NCBI GenBank assembly: GCA_036245525.1
Contig: BTPG01000004.1
Location: forward strand, 228,594,709 to 228,658,708
Direction: 5' to 3'
Length of the DNA stretch: 64,000 nucleotides
Source of the DNA: Semisulcospira habei
Taxonomy: Eukaryota > Mollusca > Gastropoda > Semisulcospiridae
The notes beneath the pieces were generated by a model. That model searched no databases. It was given only the letters and a program-made list of their open reading frames with translations, and had not been told where the DNA came from. Shown one piece after another: positions 7,360 through 19,540 of the stretch. Every line of letters starts with the position of its first letter. The stretch's first letter is position 1. The translations under genes and the position numbers were made by a program.

Positions 7360-10300
7360 AAAGAGTCTGTATTTGTGCTGTACCAGTAGTGGGAGTTAGT
7401 TGATCATTACAGAGTCTGTATTTGTGCTGTACCAGTAGTGGGAGTTAGTTTATCATTACAGTGTCTGTAATTGTGCTGTACCAGTAGTGGGAGTTAGTTG
7501 ATCATTACAGTGTCTGTATTTGTGTTGTACCAGTAGTGGGAGTTAGTTGATCATTACAGTGTCTGTGTTGTACCAGTAGTGGGAGTTAGTTGATCATTAC
7601 AGTGTCTGTATTTGTGTTGTACCAGTAGTGGGAGTTAGTTGATCATTACAGTGTCTGTATTTGTGCTGTACCAGTAGTGGGAGTTAGTTGATCATTACAG
7701 TGTCTGTATTTGTGCTGTACCAGTAGTGGGAGTTAGTTGATCATTACAGTGTCTGTATTTGTGCTGTACCAGTAGTGGGAGTTAGTTGATCATTACAGTG
7801 TCTGTGTTGTATCAGTAGTGGGAGTTAGTTGATCATTACAGTGTCTGTGTTGTACCAGTAGTGGGAGTTAGTTGATCATTACAGTGTCTGTGTTGTACCA
7901 GTAGTGGGAGTTAGTTGATCATTACAGTGTCTGTATTTGTGCTGTACCAGCAGTGGGAGTTAGTTGATCATTACAGTGTCTGTTTTTGTGCTGTACCAGT
8001 AGTGGGAGTTAGTTGATCATTACAGTGTCTGTATTTGTGCTGTACCAGTAGGGGAGTTAGTTGATCATTACAGTGTCTGTATTTGTGCTGTACCAGTAGT
8101 GGGAGTTAGTTGATCATTACAGGGTCTGTTTTTGTGCTGTACCAGTAGTGGGAGTTAGTTGATCATTACAGTGTCTGTATTTGTGCCGTACCAGTAGTGG
8201 GAGTTAGTTGATCATTACAGTGTCTGTGTTGTACCAGTAGTGGGAGTTAGTTGATCATTACAATGTCTGTATTTGTGCTGTACCAGTAGTGGGAGTTAGT
8301 TGATCATTACAGTCTGTATTTGTGCTGTACCAGTAGTGGGAGTTAGTTGATCATTACAGTGTCTGTATTTGTGCTGTACCAGTAGTGGGAGTTAGTTGAT
8401 CATTACAGTGTCTGTGCTGTACCAGTAGTGGGTGTTAGTTGATCATTACAGTGTCTGTGTTGTACCAGTAGTGGGAGTTAGTTGATCATTACAGTGTCTG
8501 TATTTGTGTTGTACCAGTAGTGGGAGTTAGTTGATCATTACAGTGTCTGTATTTGTGCTGTACCAGTAGTGGGAGTTAGTTGATCATTACAGTGTCTGTA
8601 TTTGTGCTGTACCAGTAGTGGGAGTTAGTTGATCATTACAGTGTCTGTGCTGTACCAGTAGTGGGTGTTAGTTGATCATTACAGTGTCTGTGTTGTACCA
8701 GTAGTGGGTGTTAGTTGATCATTACAGTGTCTGTGTTGTACCAGTAGTGGGTGTTAGTTGATCATTACAGTGTCTGTTTTTGTGCTGTACCAGTAGTGGG
8801 TGTTAGTTGATCATTACAGTGTCTGTATTTGTGCTGTACCAGTAGTGGGTGTTAGTTGATCATTACAGTGTCTGTGTTGTACCAGTAGTGGGAGTTAGTT
8901 GATCATTACAGTGTCTGTATTTGTGTTGTACCAGTAGTGGGAGTTAGTTGATCATTACAGTGTCTGTATTTGTGCTGTACCAGTAGTGGGAGTTAGTTGA
9001 TCATTACAGTGTCTGTATTTGTGCTGTACCAGTAGTGGGAGTTAGTTGATCATTACAGTGTCTGTGCTGTACCAGTAGTGGGAGTTAGTTGATCATTACA
9101 GTGTCTGTATTTGTGCTGTACCAGTAGTGGGTGTTAGTTGATCATTACAGTGTCTGTGTTGTACCAGTAGTGGGAGTTAGTTGATCATTACAGTGTCTGT
9201 ATTTGTGCTGTACCAGTAGTGGGAGTTAGTTGATCATTACAGTGTCTGTATTTGTGCTGTACCAGTAGTGGGAGTTAGTTGATCATTACAGTGTCTGTAT
9301 TTGTGCTGTACCAGTAGTGGGAGTTAGTTGATCATTACAGTGTCTGTGCTGTACCAGTAGTGGGAGTTAGTTGATCATTACAGTGTCTGTATTTGTGCTG
9401 TACCAGTAGTGGGTGTTAGTTGATCATTACAGTGTCTGTGTTGTACCAGTAGTGGGAGTTAGTTGATCATTACAGTGTCTGTATTTGTGCTGTACCAGTA
9501 GTGGGTGTTAGTTGATCTTTACAGTGTCTGTATTTGTGCTGTACCAGTAGTGGGAGTTAGTTGATCATTACAGTGTCTGTATTTGTGCTGTACCAGTAGT
9601 GGGTGTTAGTTGATCATTACAGTGTCTGTGCTGTACCAGTAGTGGGAGTTAGTTGATCATTACAGAGTCTGTATTTGTGCTGTACCAGTAGTGGGAGTTA
9701 GTTGATCATTACAGTGTCTGTGTTGTGCCAGTAGTGGGAGTTAGTTGATCATTACAGTGTCTGTGTTGTACCAGTAGTGGGAGTTAGTTAATCATTACAG
9801 TGTCTGTATTTGTGCTGTACCAGTAGTGGGAGTTAGTTGATCATTACAGTGTCTGTATTTGTGCTGTACCAGTAGTGGGTGTTAGTTGATCATTACAGTG
9901 TCTGTGTTGTACCAGTAGTGAGAGTTAGTTGATCATTACAGTGTCTGTATTTGTGCTGTACCAGTAGTGGGAGTTAGTTGATCATTACAGTGTCTGTGTT
10001 GTACCAGTAGTGGGAGTTAGTTGATCATTACAGTGTCTGTATTTGTGCTGTACCAGTAGTGGGAGTTAGTTGATTACAGTGTCTGTATTTGTGCTGTACC
10101 AGTAGTGGGAGTTAGTTGATCATTACAGTGTCTGTATTTGTGCTGTACCAATAGTGGGAGTCAGTTGATCATTACAGTGTCTGTGTTGTACCAGTAGTGG
10201 GAGTTAGTTGATCATTACAGTGTCTGTGTTTGTTCTGTACCAGTAGGGGAGTTAGTTGATCATTACAGTGTCTGTATTTGTGCTGTACCAGTAGTGGGAG

Positions 10301-11405
10301 TTAGTTGATCATTACAGTGTCTGTATTTGTGCCGTACCAGTAGTGGGAGTTAGTTGATCATTACAGTGTCTGTGTTGTGCCAGTAGTGGGAGTTAGTTGA
10401 TCATTACAGAGTCTGTATTTGTGCTGTACCAGTAGTGGGAATTAGGTGATCATTACAGTGTCTGTATTTGTGCTGTACCAGTAGGGGAGTTAGTTGATCA
10501 TTACAGTGTCTGTATTTGTGCTGTACCAGTAGGGGAGTTAGTTGATCATTACAGTGTCTGTATTTGTGCTGTACCAGTAGTGGGAGTTAGTTGATCATTA
10601 CAGTGTCTGTATTTGTGCTGTACCAGTAGTGGGTGTTAGTTGATCATTACAGTGTCTGTGTTGTACCAGTAGTAAGAGTTAGTTGATCATTACAGTGTCT
10701 GTATTTGTGCTGTACCAGTAGTGGGAGTTAGTTGATCATTACAGTGTCTGTGTTGTACCAGTAGTGGGAGTTAGTTGATCATTACAGTGTCTGTATTTGT
10801 GCTGTACCAATAGTGGGAGTTAGTTGATCATTACAGTGTCTGTATTTGTGCTGTACCAGTAGTGGGAGTTAGTTGATCATTACAGTGTCTGTGCTGTACC
10901 AGTAGTGGGAGTTAGTTGATCATTACAGTGTCTGTGCTGTACCAGTAGTGGGAGTTAGTTGATCATTACAGTGTCTGTGCTGTACCAGTAGTGGGAGTTA
11001 GTTGATCATTACAGTGTCTGTGCTGTACCAGTAGTGGGAGTTAGTTGATCATTACAGTGTCTGTATTTGTGCTGTACCAGTAGTGGGAGTTAGTTGATCA
11101 TTACAGTGTCTGTGCTGTACCAGTAGTGGGAGTTAGTTGATCATTACAGTATCTGTGCTGTACCAGTAGTGGGAGTTAGTTGACCATTACAGTGTCTGTG
11201 CTGTACCAGTAGTGGGAGTTAGTTGACCATTACAGTGTCCGTATTTGTGCTGTACCAGTATTGGGAGTTAGTTGATCATTACAGTGTCTGTATTTGTGCT
11301 GTACCAGTAGTGGGAGTTAGTTGATCATTACAGTGTCTGTATTTGTGCTGTACCAGTAGTGGGAGTTAGTTGATCATTACAGTGTCTGTATTTGTGCTGT
11401 ACCAG
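7360..11405. repeat. 49/43-bp minisatellite array, left part
   Basis: The unit runs from GTGTCTGTATTTGTGCTGTA through CCAGTAGTGGGAGTTAGTTG to ATCATTACA (49 bases). A second version lacks six bases (ATTTGT) and is 43 bases long. Other recurrent variants are GGAGTT/GGTGTT and GCTG/GTTG. Together with the right part this makes roughly 140 units (estimate from length). No long ORF is present. Confidence 0.95.
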
Positions 11406-12977
11406 AACAAGAACAAAGGCGAGAAGTCTGACTGTTCCAACTATCGGGGAATCACCCTGCTGTCCATTGCTGGGAAAATTCTTGCAAGGCTGCTCCTGAA
11501 TCAGCTGGTACCTGCCATCGCTGAAGACCACCTCCCAGAGGGCCAGTGTGGCTTCAGATCAAACATGAGCACTACCGATATGGTCTTTGTGCTGAGACAG
11601 CTTCAGGAGAAGTGCCGCGAGCAGAACAAAGGGCTGTACGTAACGTTTGTCGACCTAACAAAAGCGTTCGACACTGTGAGCAGGCAAGGCATGTGGCAGA
11701 TCCTGGAGCGACTTGGCTGTCCCCCAAAGTTTCTCAGCATGATTGTCCAGCTACACGAGGACCAGCAAGGCCAGGTCAGACTCAACAATGACCTCTCAGA
11801 ACCATTCCCTATTCTCAACGGCGTAAAGCAGGGCTGCGTGCTGGCACCGACCCTCTTCACCATCTTTTTTAGCATGATGTTGAAGCAGGCCACAGTGGAC
11901 CTCGATGATGACGATGCAGTGTACATCAGGTATCGTCTCAATGGCAGCCTGTTCAACCTCAGACGACTGCAGGCCCACACGAAAACCCTAGACCAACTGA
12001 TTCGTGAGCTGCTTTTTGCTGATGATGCTGCCCTCGTTGCACACACAGAGAGAGCCCTGCAGCGCATCACATCCTGCTTTGCAGACGCTGCCCAGCTCTT
12101 TGGACTCGAGGTCAGTCTGAAAAGACAGAGGTCCTCCATCAGCCGGCACCCAAGACAGTGTATCGCCCTCCTCACATCACCATTGGCGAGTCTGAACTAA
12201 AGTCAGTGCACCAGTTTACTTACCTTGGCTGCATTATCACGTCGGACGCCAAGCTGGACAAGGAGCTTGACAGCAGGCTGGCAAAAGCGAACAGCACTTT
12301 CGGGCGACTTTTCGAGCGGGTGTGGCACAATCAACAGCTGAAAACAGGCACCAAGATCAGCGTGTACAGAGCTGTGGTCCTCACCACCCTGCTGTATGGT
12401 TCTGAGTCCTGGGCCCTCTACCGCAGCCAACTACGACTCCTCGAACGCTTCCACCAGCGCTGCCTGCGCACCATCCTGGGCATTCACTGGAGTGACTATG
12501 TCACCAACGTCGAGGTCCTTGAACAGGCTGAAACTGTGAGCATCGAGGCTTTGCTGCTGCGGACACAGCTCCGCTGGGCGGGGCATGTCTCCAGGATGGA
12601 GGATCATCGCCTACCAAAGATCACCCTGTTCGGCGAGCTTGCTACTGGACACCGTGACAGAGGGGCACCAAAGAAGAGATACAAAGACTGTCTCAAGAAG
12701 TCACTTAGTGCCTGCCAAATCGACCACCACCAGTGGTCTTCGCTTGCTGTGGACCGTGACACCTGGCGCTCCACCATTTACAAGGCAGCTGTCTCCTTTG
12801 AGGACTCTCGCAGAGCTAGCCTTAAGGACAAGCGGCTCAGGAGAAAAAAACAGAGATGCCGCAACTCAGAACCCTGGCCATACCTCCCCCTGCAGCCACT
12901 GCGGTCGAACCTGCCTGTCCTGGATTGGCCTCCGCAGCCACGAACAAGCCTGCAGACGTCGTGGGCAACTCCTATAA
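11406..12977 (+). pseudogene. LINE reverse transcriptase with C-terminal C2H2-like finger (frameshifted)
   Basis: Visible motifs are SNYRGITLLS, FVDLTKAFDTV (RT block A, catalytic Asp), LNGVKQGCVLAP and LLFADDAALVAH (catalytic FADD). These are followed by the thumb/connector (FTYLGCIITSD, LLYGSESWAL) and, at the C-terminus, CSHCGRTCLSWIGLRSH, a C2H2-like knuckle. RT copies element RNA at the nicked target. Frame changes occur near 12120 and near 12840, so the protein is not made intact. The 5' endonuclease is absent because of 5' truncation. Confidence 0.85.
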
Positions 12978-13011
12978 AATCTTCGTTCGCGAAGTCAAGC
13001 CAAGCCAAGAG
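11406..13011 (+). mobile_element. 5'-truncated LINE inserted in the minisatellite
   Basis: Minisatellite phase stops at 11405 and resumes at 13012 with a repetition of the preceding 27 bases, as expected for a target duplication. The element has only the reverse transcriptase onward and a 3' UTR of about 34 bases. It is the same general family as the element at 22945-26975: both share the RT motif set and a C2H2-type tail. Confidence 0.85.
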
Positions 13012-15629
13012 ACAGTGTCTGTATTTGTGCTGTACCAGTAGTGGGAGTTAGTTGATCATTACAGTGTCTGTATTTGTGCTGTACCAGTAGTGGGAGTTAG
13101 TTGATCATTACAGTGTCTGTATTTGTGCTGTACCAGTAGTGGGTGTTAGTTGATCATTACAGTGTCTGTGTTGTACCAGTAGTGAGAGTTAGTTGATCAT
13201 TACAGTGTCTGTATTTGTGCTGTACCAGTAGTGGGAGTTAGTTGATCATTACAGTGTCTGTGTTGTACCAGTAGTGGGTGTTAGTTGATCATTACAGTGT
13301 CTGTATTTGTGCTGTACCAGTAGTGGAGTTAGTTGATCATTACAGTGTCTGTGCTGTACCAGTAGTGGGAGTTAGTTGATCATTACAGTGTCTATATTTG
13401 TGCTGTACCAGTAATGGGTGTTAGTTGATCATTACAGTGTCTGTATTTGTGCTGTACCAGTAATGGGTGTTAGTTGATCATTACAGTGTCTGTATTTGTG
13501 CTGTACCAGTAGTGGGAGTTAGTTGATCATTACAGTGTCTGTGCTGTACCAGTAGTGGGAGTTAGTTGATCATTACAGTGTCTGTATTGTACCAGTAGTG
13601 GGTGTTAGTTGATCATTACAGTGTCTGTGCTGTACCAGTAGTGGGAGTTAGTTAATCATTACAGTGTCTGTATTTGTGCTGTACCAGTAGTGGGTGTTAG
13701 TTGATCATTACAGTGTCTGTGCTGTACCAGTAGTGGGAGTTAGTTAATCATTACAGTGTCTGTATTTGTGCTGTACCAGTAGTGGGTGTTAGTTGATCAT
13801 TACAGTGTCTGTGCTGTACCAGTAGTGGGAGTTAGTTGATCATTACAGTGTCTGTGTTGTACCAGTAGTGGGAGTTAGTTGATCATTACAGTGTCTGTAT
13901 TGTACCAGTAGTGGGAGTTAGTTGATCATTACAGTGTCTGTATTTGTGCTGTACCAGTAGTGGGAGTTAGTTGATCATTACAGTGTCTGTATTTGTACTG
14001 TACCAGTAGTGGGAGTTAGTTGATCATTACAGTGTCTGTATTTGTGCTGTACCAGTAGTGGGAGTTAGTTGATCATTACAGTGTCTGTATTTGTGCTGTC
14101 CCAGTAGTGGGAGTTAGTTGATCATTACAGTGTCTGTGTTGTACCAGTAGTGGGAGTTAGTTGATCATTACAGTGTCTGTATTTGTGCTGTACCAGTAGT
14201 GGGAGTTAGTTGATCATTACAGTGTCTGTATTGTACCAGTAGTGGGAGTTAGTTGATCATTACAGTGTCTGTATTTGTGCTGTACCAGTAGTGGGAGTTA
14301 GTTGATCATTACAGTGTCTGTATTTGTGCTGTACCAGTAGAGGGAGTTAGTTGATCATTACAGTGTCTGTGTTGTACCAGTAGTGGGAGTTAGTTGATCA
14401 TTACAGTGTCTGTATTTGTGCTGTACCAGTAGTGGGAGTTAGTTGATCATTACAGTGTCTGTATCTGTGCTGTACCAGTAGTGGGAGTTAGTTGATCATT
14501 ACAGTGTCTGTATTTGTGTTGTACCAGTAGTGGGTGTTAGTTGAACATTACAGTGTCTGTATTTGTGCTGTACCAGTAGTGGGAGTTAGTTGATCATTAC
14601 AGTGTCTGTATTTGTGCTGTACCAGTAGTGGGAGTTAGTTGATCATTACAGTGTCTGTATTTGTGCTGTACCAGTAGTGGGAGTTAGTTGATCATTACAG
14701 TGTCAGTATTTGTGCTGTACCAGTAGTGGGAGTTAGTTGATCATTACAGTGTCTGTGCTGTACCAGTAGTGGGAGTTAGATGATCATTACAGTGTCTGTG
14801 TTGTACCAGTAGTGGGAGTTAGTTGATCATTACAGTGTCTGTATTTGTGCTGTACCAGTAGTGGGAGTTAGTTGATCATTACAGTGTCTGTATTTGTGCT
14901 GTACCAGTAGTGGGAGTTAGTTGATCATTACAGTGTCTGTGCTGTACCAGTAGTGGGAGTTAGTTGATCATTACAGTGTCTGTATTTGTGCTGTACCAGT
15001 AGTGGGAGTTAGTTGATCATTACAGTGTCTGTGCTGTACCAGTAGTGGGAGTTAGTTGATCATTACAGTGTCTGTATTTGTGCTGTACCAGTAGTGGGAG
15101 TTAGTTGATCATTACAGTGTCTATATTTTGTGCTGTACCAGTAGTGGGTGTTAGTTGATCATTACAGTGTTTGTATTTGTGCTGTACCAGTAATGGGTGT
15201 TAGTTGATCATTACAGTGTCTGTATTTGTGCTGTACCAGTAGTGGGAGCTAGTTGATCATTACAGTGTCTGTATTTGTGCTGTACCAGTAGTGGGAGTTA
15301 GTTGATCATTACAGTGTCTGTGCTGTACCAGTAGTGGGAGTTAGTTGATCATTACAGTGTCTGTATTTGTGCTGTACCAGTAGTGGGAGTTAGTTGATCA
15401 TTACAGTGTCTATATTTGTGCTGTACCAGTAGTGGGTGTTAGTTGATCATTACAGTGTCTGTATTTGTGCTGTACCAGTAATGGGTGTTAGTTGATCAAT
15501 ACAGTGTCTGTATTTGTGCTGTACCAGTAGTGGGAGCTAGTTGATCATTACAGTGTCTGTGCTGTACCAGTAGTGGGAGTTAGTTGATCATTACAGTGTC
15601 TGTATTTGTGCTGTACCAGTAGTGGGTGT
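13012..15629. repeat. 49/43-bp minisatellite array, right part
   Basis: The array continues with the same two unit lengths. It ends where GTGGGTGT runs into unrelated sequence (CATCAGGGAATG). Confidence 0.95.
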
Positions 15630-16553
15630 CATCAGGGAATGTGACTACGGATGGAAAGTGATATGATTTGTACAACAATAAACAATTAACTATTACATTC
15701 TTTATGAAAACACTAGTGCTGGCACACTGATTTTACAATTATTTCATGAAACAGCAATGCAAATTAACAAATTGAGAGTCAAAGAAATCATCCCAGTACA
15801 GATTCAAGTTACATAAGACCAAGTGGCAAAAGATGGGACCCTGATTTAGGACAAGGGGTTGAAAAATAAAGCCTGCATTAAAGAGTTTTGTACTGCCTGA
15901 AACCTCTCAATGCCAAGCATGACTGTGTAGAAGCAACAGATAATGAAGGGTTTGGTTTTTGAAATATCTTAGTTTATATAATATATAATATTATTGGAAT
16001 GTCTAAAGTGTCGCGTGTCAAACATTACAACATAAATGCTCATAAAAGATTTCTTTGTTAGAATGTTGCAGACCCAAGATACTGTTTTTATATGCATGTA
16101 GCATGCCTAAATGTAATGCTATCATCTCTTTCTGATTGTCACACCCTGAACATAGACCCAAGATACTGTTTTTATATCCATGTAGCATGCCTAAAGGTAA
16201 TGCTATCATCTCTTTCTGATTTTCACACTCTGAACATAATTTATGGACATGTAATGCTGTAATGTTTGACATACGACACTATTCAGATGTTTAACAATTT
16301 GCCACCAGGCCCAGTCACACTTTTTCCTCTAATAGAACACATCTGCACATTCAACACACAGAAAACAAGACAAGCTATATGTAAGTATTCAAAAAAGAAA
16401 AAATATATATCAAGAAAAAGATGATTTTCAAAAGTCTTGTGCGTCAATATGACAACAAATCACATGGGTCTTGTTTTCAACATCACCAGACTGACACAAA
16501 CAGAAAATGATGCAAACATTAACTTATGGACCAGTCAGAACGAAACATCAACC
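15630..16553. other. No gene seen; contains an 84-bp direct duplication
   Basis: The sequence is AT-rich and without supported coding potential. Positions 16071-16154 and 16155-16238 are a near-identical tandem pair beginning GACCCAAGATACTG. Confidence 0.6.
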
Positions 16554-17790
16554 CACTAAGCCCACCGAGTCACTGTAACCTGTGCTAACAGCATGGGCTG
16601 CAGGTGGCTCGTCATCGTGGACCAATCTGGACACAACATTCACCCCCTAAGCCCACCGAGGCACTGTAACCTGTGCTAACAGCATGGGCTGGAGGTGGCT
16701 CGTCATCATGGACCAATCTGGACACAACATTCACCCACTAAGCCCACCGAGGCACTGTAACCTGTGCTAACAGCATGGGCTGGAGGTGGCTCGTCATCAT
16801 GGACCAATCTGGACACAACATTCACCCCCTAAGCCCACTGAGTCACTGTAACCTGTGCTAACAGCATGGGCTGGATGTGGCTCGTCATCATGGACCAATC
16901 TGAACACAACATTCACCCACTAAGCCCACCGAGTCACTATAACCTGTGCTAACAGCATGGGCTGGAGGTGGCTCGTCATCATGGACCAATCTGGACACAA
17001 CATTCACCCACTAAGCCCACCGAGGCACTGTAACCTGTGCTAACAGCATGGGCTGGAGGTGGCTCGTCATCGTGGACCAATCTGGACACAACATTCACCC
17101 ACTAAGCCCACGGAGGCACTGTAACCTGTGCTAACAGCATGGCTTGGATGTGGCTCGTCATCATGGACCAATCTGGACACAACATTCACCCACTAAGCCC
17201 ACTGAGTCACTGTAACCTGTGCTAACAGCATGGCTTGGATGTGACTCGTCATCGTGGACCAATCTGGACACAACATTCACCCACTAAGTCCACCGAGTCA
17301 CTGTAACCTGTGCTAACAGCATGGGCTGGTGGTGGCTCGTCATCATGGACCAATCTGGACACAACATTCACCCACTAAGCCCACTGAGTCACTGTAACCT
17401 GTGCTAACAGCATGGGCTGGATGTGGCTCGTCATCATGGACCAATCTGAACACAACATTCACCCACTAAGCCCACCGAGTCACTGTAACCTGTGCTAACA
17501 GCATGGGCTGGTGGTGGCTCGTCATCATGGACCAATCTGGACACAACATTCACCCACTAAGCCCACTGAGTCACTGTAACCTGTGCTAACAGCATGGGCT
17601 GGATGTGGCTCGTCATCATGGACCAATCTGAACACAACATTCACCCACTAAGCCCACCGAGTCACTGTAACCTGTGCTAACAGCATGGGCTGGAGGTGGC
17701 TCGTCATCGTGGACCAATCTGGACACAATATTGACCCACTAAGCCACAGTAACCTGTGCTAACAGCATGGCTTGGAGGTGGCTCTTTATC
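16554..17790. repeat. 91-bp satellite array (~13 units)
   Basis: The period was measured at 91 from successive CTAAGCCCA starts (16556, 16647, 16738). Unit landmarks are CACTAAGCCCACCGAG, AACCTGTGCTAACAGCATGG and GGACCAATCTGGACACAACA. It ends just downstream of the stop of the OTU relic. Confidence 0.95.
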
Positions 17791-17816
17791 ATCAGTGAGG
17801 TCTGAAGTCAACAGTG

Positions 17817-18960
17817 CTAACAAACTTTGAACAGCTTGCGCCTTTGTGTGAACACCTTGTCCATTAACCTAAGGGTGACTTCCCTCACAAGAAAACTGTC
17901 TGGCTCCCAAGAGTAGTCTGCTACACTCCAGCACCACAGGCCATTTCTGGGTTTTGACATGAAGTGCACACAGACTACTCCTAGAAGTTTATCCATCTCC
18001 AACACCTGACAGGGATATTCAACACCTGACCACGTGATCATGTAGGTGTTTCCGATAACAGGACACTGATGTGGCTTCCTGAGGATGACCAAGGGAACGA
18101 AATGGTTGGAGGTCCAGTGTTCCGCAACCATGTCGTCCCTGGACGAAGACCACATCACTGTTAGCTTCGTGTTGTTTGTGCAGCCAGGCGCACGGATGAT
18201 CCTGTTGCAGTGCTTGTGATATACTGGCTATCCAAGTGATGGAAATACTGATTGCACAGGCCTGTTCAGGGCAATGGAGGTAGCAAAAAACTGCCACAAA
18301 CCTGTGTAGACAGCATTCCCAACCACTGCCATGCATTCATTCCTGAAAGCATCCTCTGGTGCAGCCTTGGATGCAGAAGATGTCAGCACTGCAACTTGGA
18401 TCACATGCTTTGCCTTGAGGTTGTCTGATGCCAATGATGGTGCACACCAGTTCTGGCCATCAAGGAATAATCTTTCCTGTAGGCACATGGTGACAACCAC
18501 ACGGACACAGAGTTCAGTAGGCACATGGTGACAACCACACGGACACAGAGTTCAGTAGGCACATGGTGACAACCACACGGACACAGAGTTCAGTAGGCAC
18601 ATGGTGACAACCACATGGACACGGAGTTCAGTAGGCACATGGTGACAACCACACGGACACAGAGTTCAGTAGGCACATGGTGACAACCACACGGACACAG
18701 AGTTCAGTGTGGTGGTCCTCACCGCCAAACAGTAAAGGACTCAGCACCCTAAAAAAACAATTTCCATCACCTTCAACAGTAAGTAGACGACACCTGCCCC
18801 TCATATCTGGCTGCAGAAACTGGACAGAACGGAAATCTTCTGCCTTGTCCTGAAATTGGTCTTGGCCTTCAGGCAACAGAAATTGCGCCATTTCCTCTTT
18901 CAGCTCAGCGGATCTCATCTGCAGGTCATCATATGAGGAGCATGAGGCAAGAGACAGTCT
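17817..18960 (-). pseudogene. OTU-family cysteine protease gene relic
   Basis: Reading the minus strand, EGDGNCFFRVLS is the OTU catalytic Asp-Gly-Asn-Cys box. Downstream SNHFVPLV supplies the catalytic His typical of OTU domains. OTU proteases remove ubiquitin chains. The N-terminal lead (ELKEEMAQFLLPEG) is open to about 18960. Two lesions break the gene: a 38-base tandem expansion just after the catalytic box (six copies, changing frame), and an in-frame TAG at 18228-18230. Between them and after them the frame is open, ending in KLFKVC. OTU domains occur both in host genes and in transposon-encoded proteins; no transposon ends were found here. Confidence 0.65.
18480..18708. repeat. 38-bp tandem repeat (6 copies) inside the OTU coding region
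   Basis: The unit begins GTAGGCACATGGTGACAACC and continues with ACACGGACACAGAGTTCA. Because 38 is not a multiple of three, the five extra copies (190 bases) shift the frame. The peptide TELCVRVVVTMCL on either side shows that one copy is ancestral coding sequence. Confidence 0.9.
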
Positions 18961-19540
18961 TGCCGCATGAAAAAAACTCTAAACGTTTGTAAAAAAAAGT
19001 GTATCACATCACACACTATCTGAAGAAATGGCCCGTTTTTTCGGCCGGCTGTACACACTCTTTTCCCACAAGTCAGTCAGTTTTTTGTGTTTAAGAATGA
19101 GGTGTGTTTCGAGGTCATTTTGCTTTCAAAGCCGGTACTCCTCTCGTCAGCAGACTAAACCATTTGAGACTTCCACGTTCACAGCAGTTCTTGGCTGTTG
19201 TTGTTTCAGTCTCCTACATTTAGCCCCCATTTACTTAACGGTCAGATGTGTGTGCACCTTTTGGGGCAGTCTTTTTTTTATTTTTATAAGATATTTTTTT
19301 AAATTTTTCCTTCCTCGTCTAATTTGACAAAGGGTGAGAAGTTTAGTTTGCTTCGCTGGGTGAGGTTTTCCGCCTCGAGTTGACACAGTAGGAGGAGAGG
19401 GGGGGGGGGGGGGAGGAGGAAATCATGGAGGAAATCATGGTAGCACGCTTGTGTGTCGTGATTTTACTCACTTCTTGATTCCTCATTATTTTAGTTTTGA
19501 GGAGATTAGCATGTCTCCTAGATTTTAGTGTCTTTTATAT
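18961..19540. other. No gene seen; G-rich tract
   Basis: There is no supported coding sequence. A run of about 16 G lies near 19398. The 3' end of the Penelope-like relic may extend into the stretch from 19330, but no GIY-YIG endonuclease motif was found. Confidence 0.4.

Noticed and set aside
7360..15629. CRISPR array
   Set aside because: Units are contiguous with no unique spacers, and the genome is eukaryotic; it is a minisatellite.
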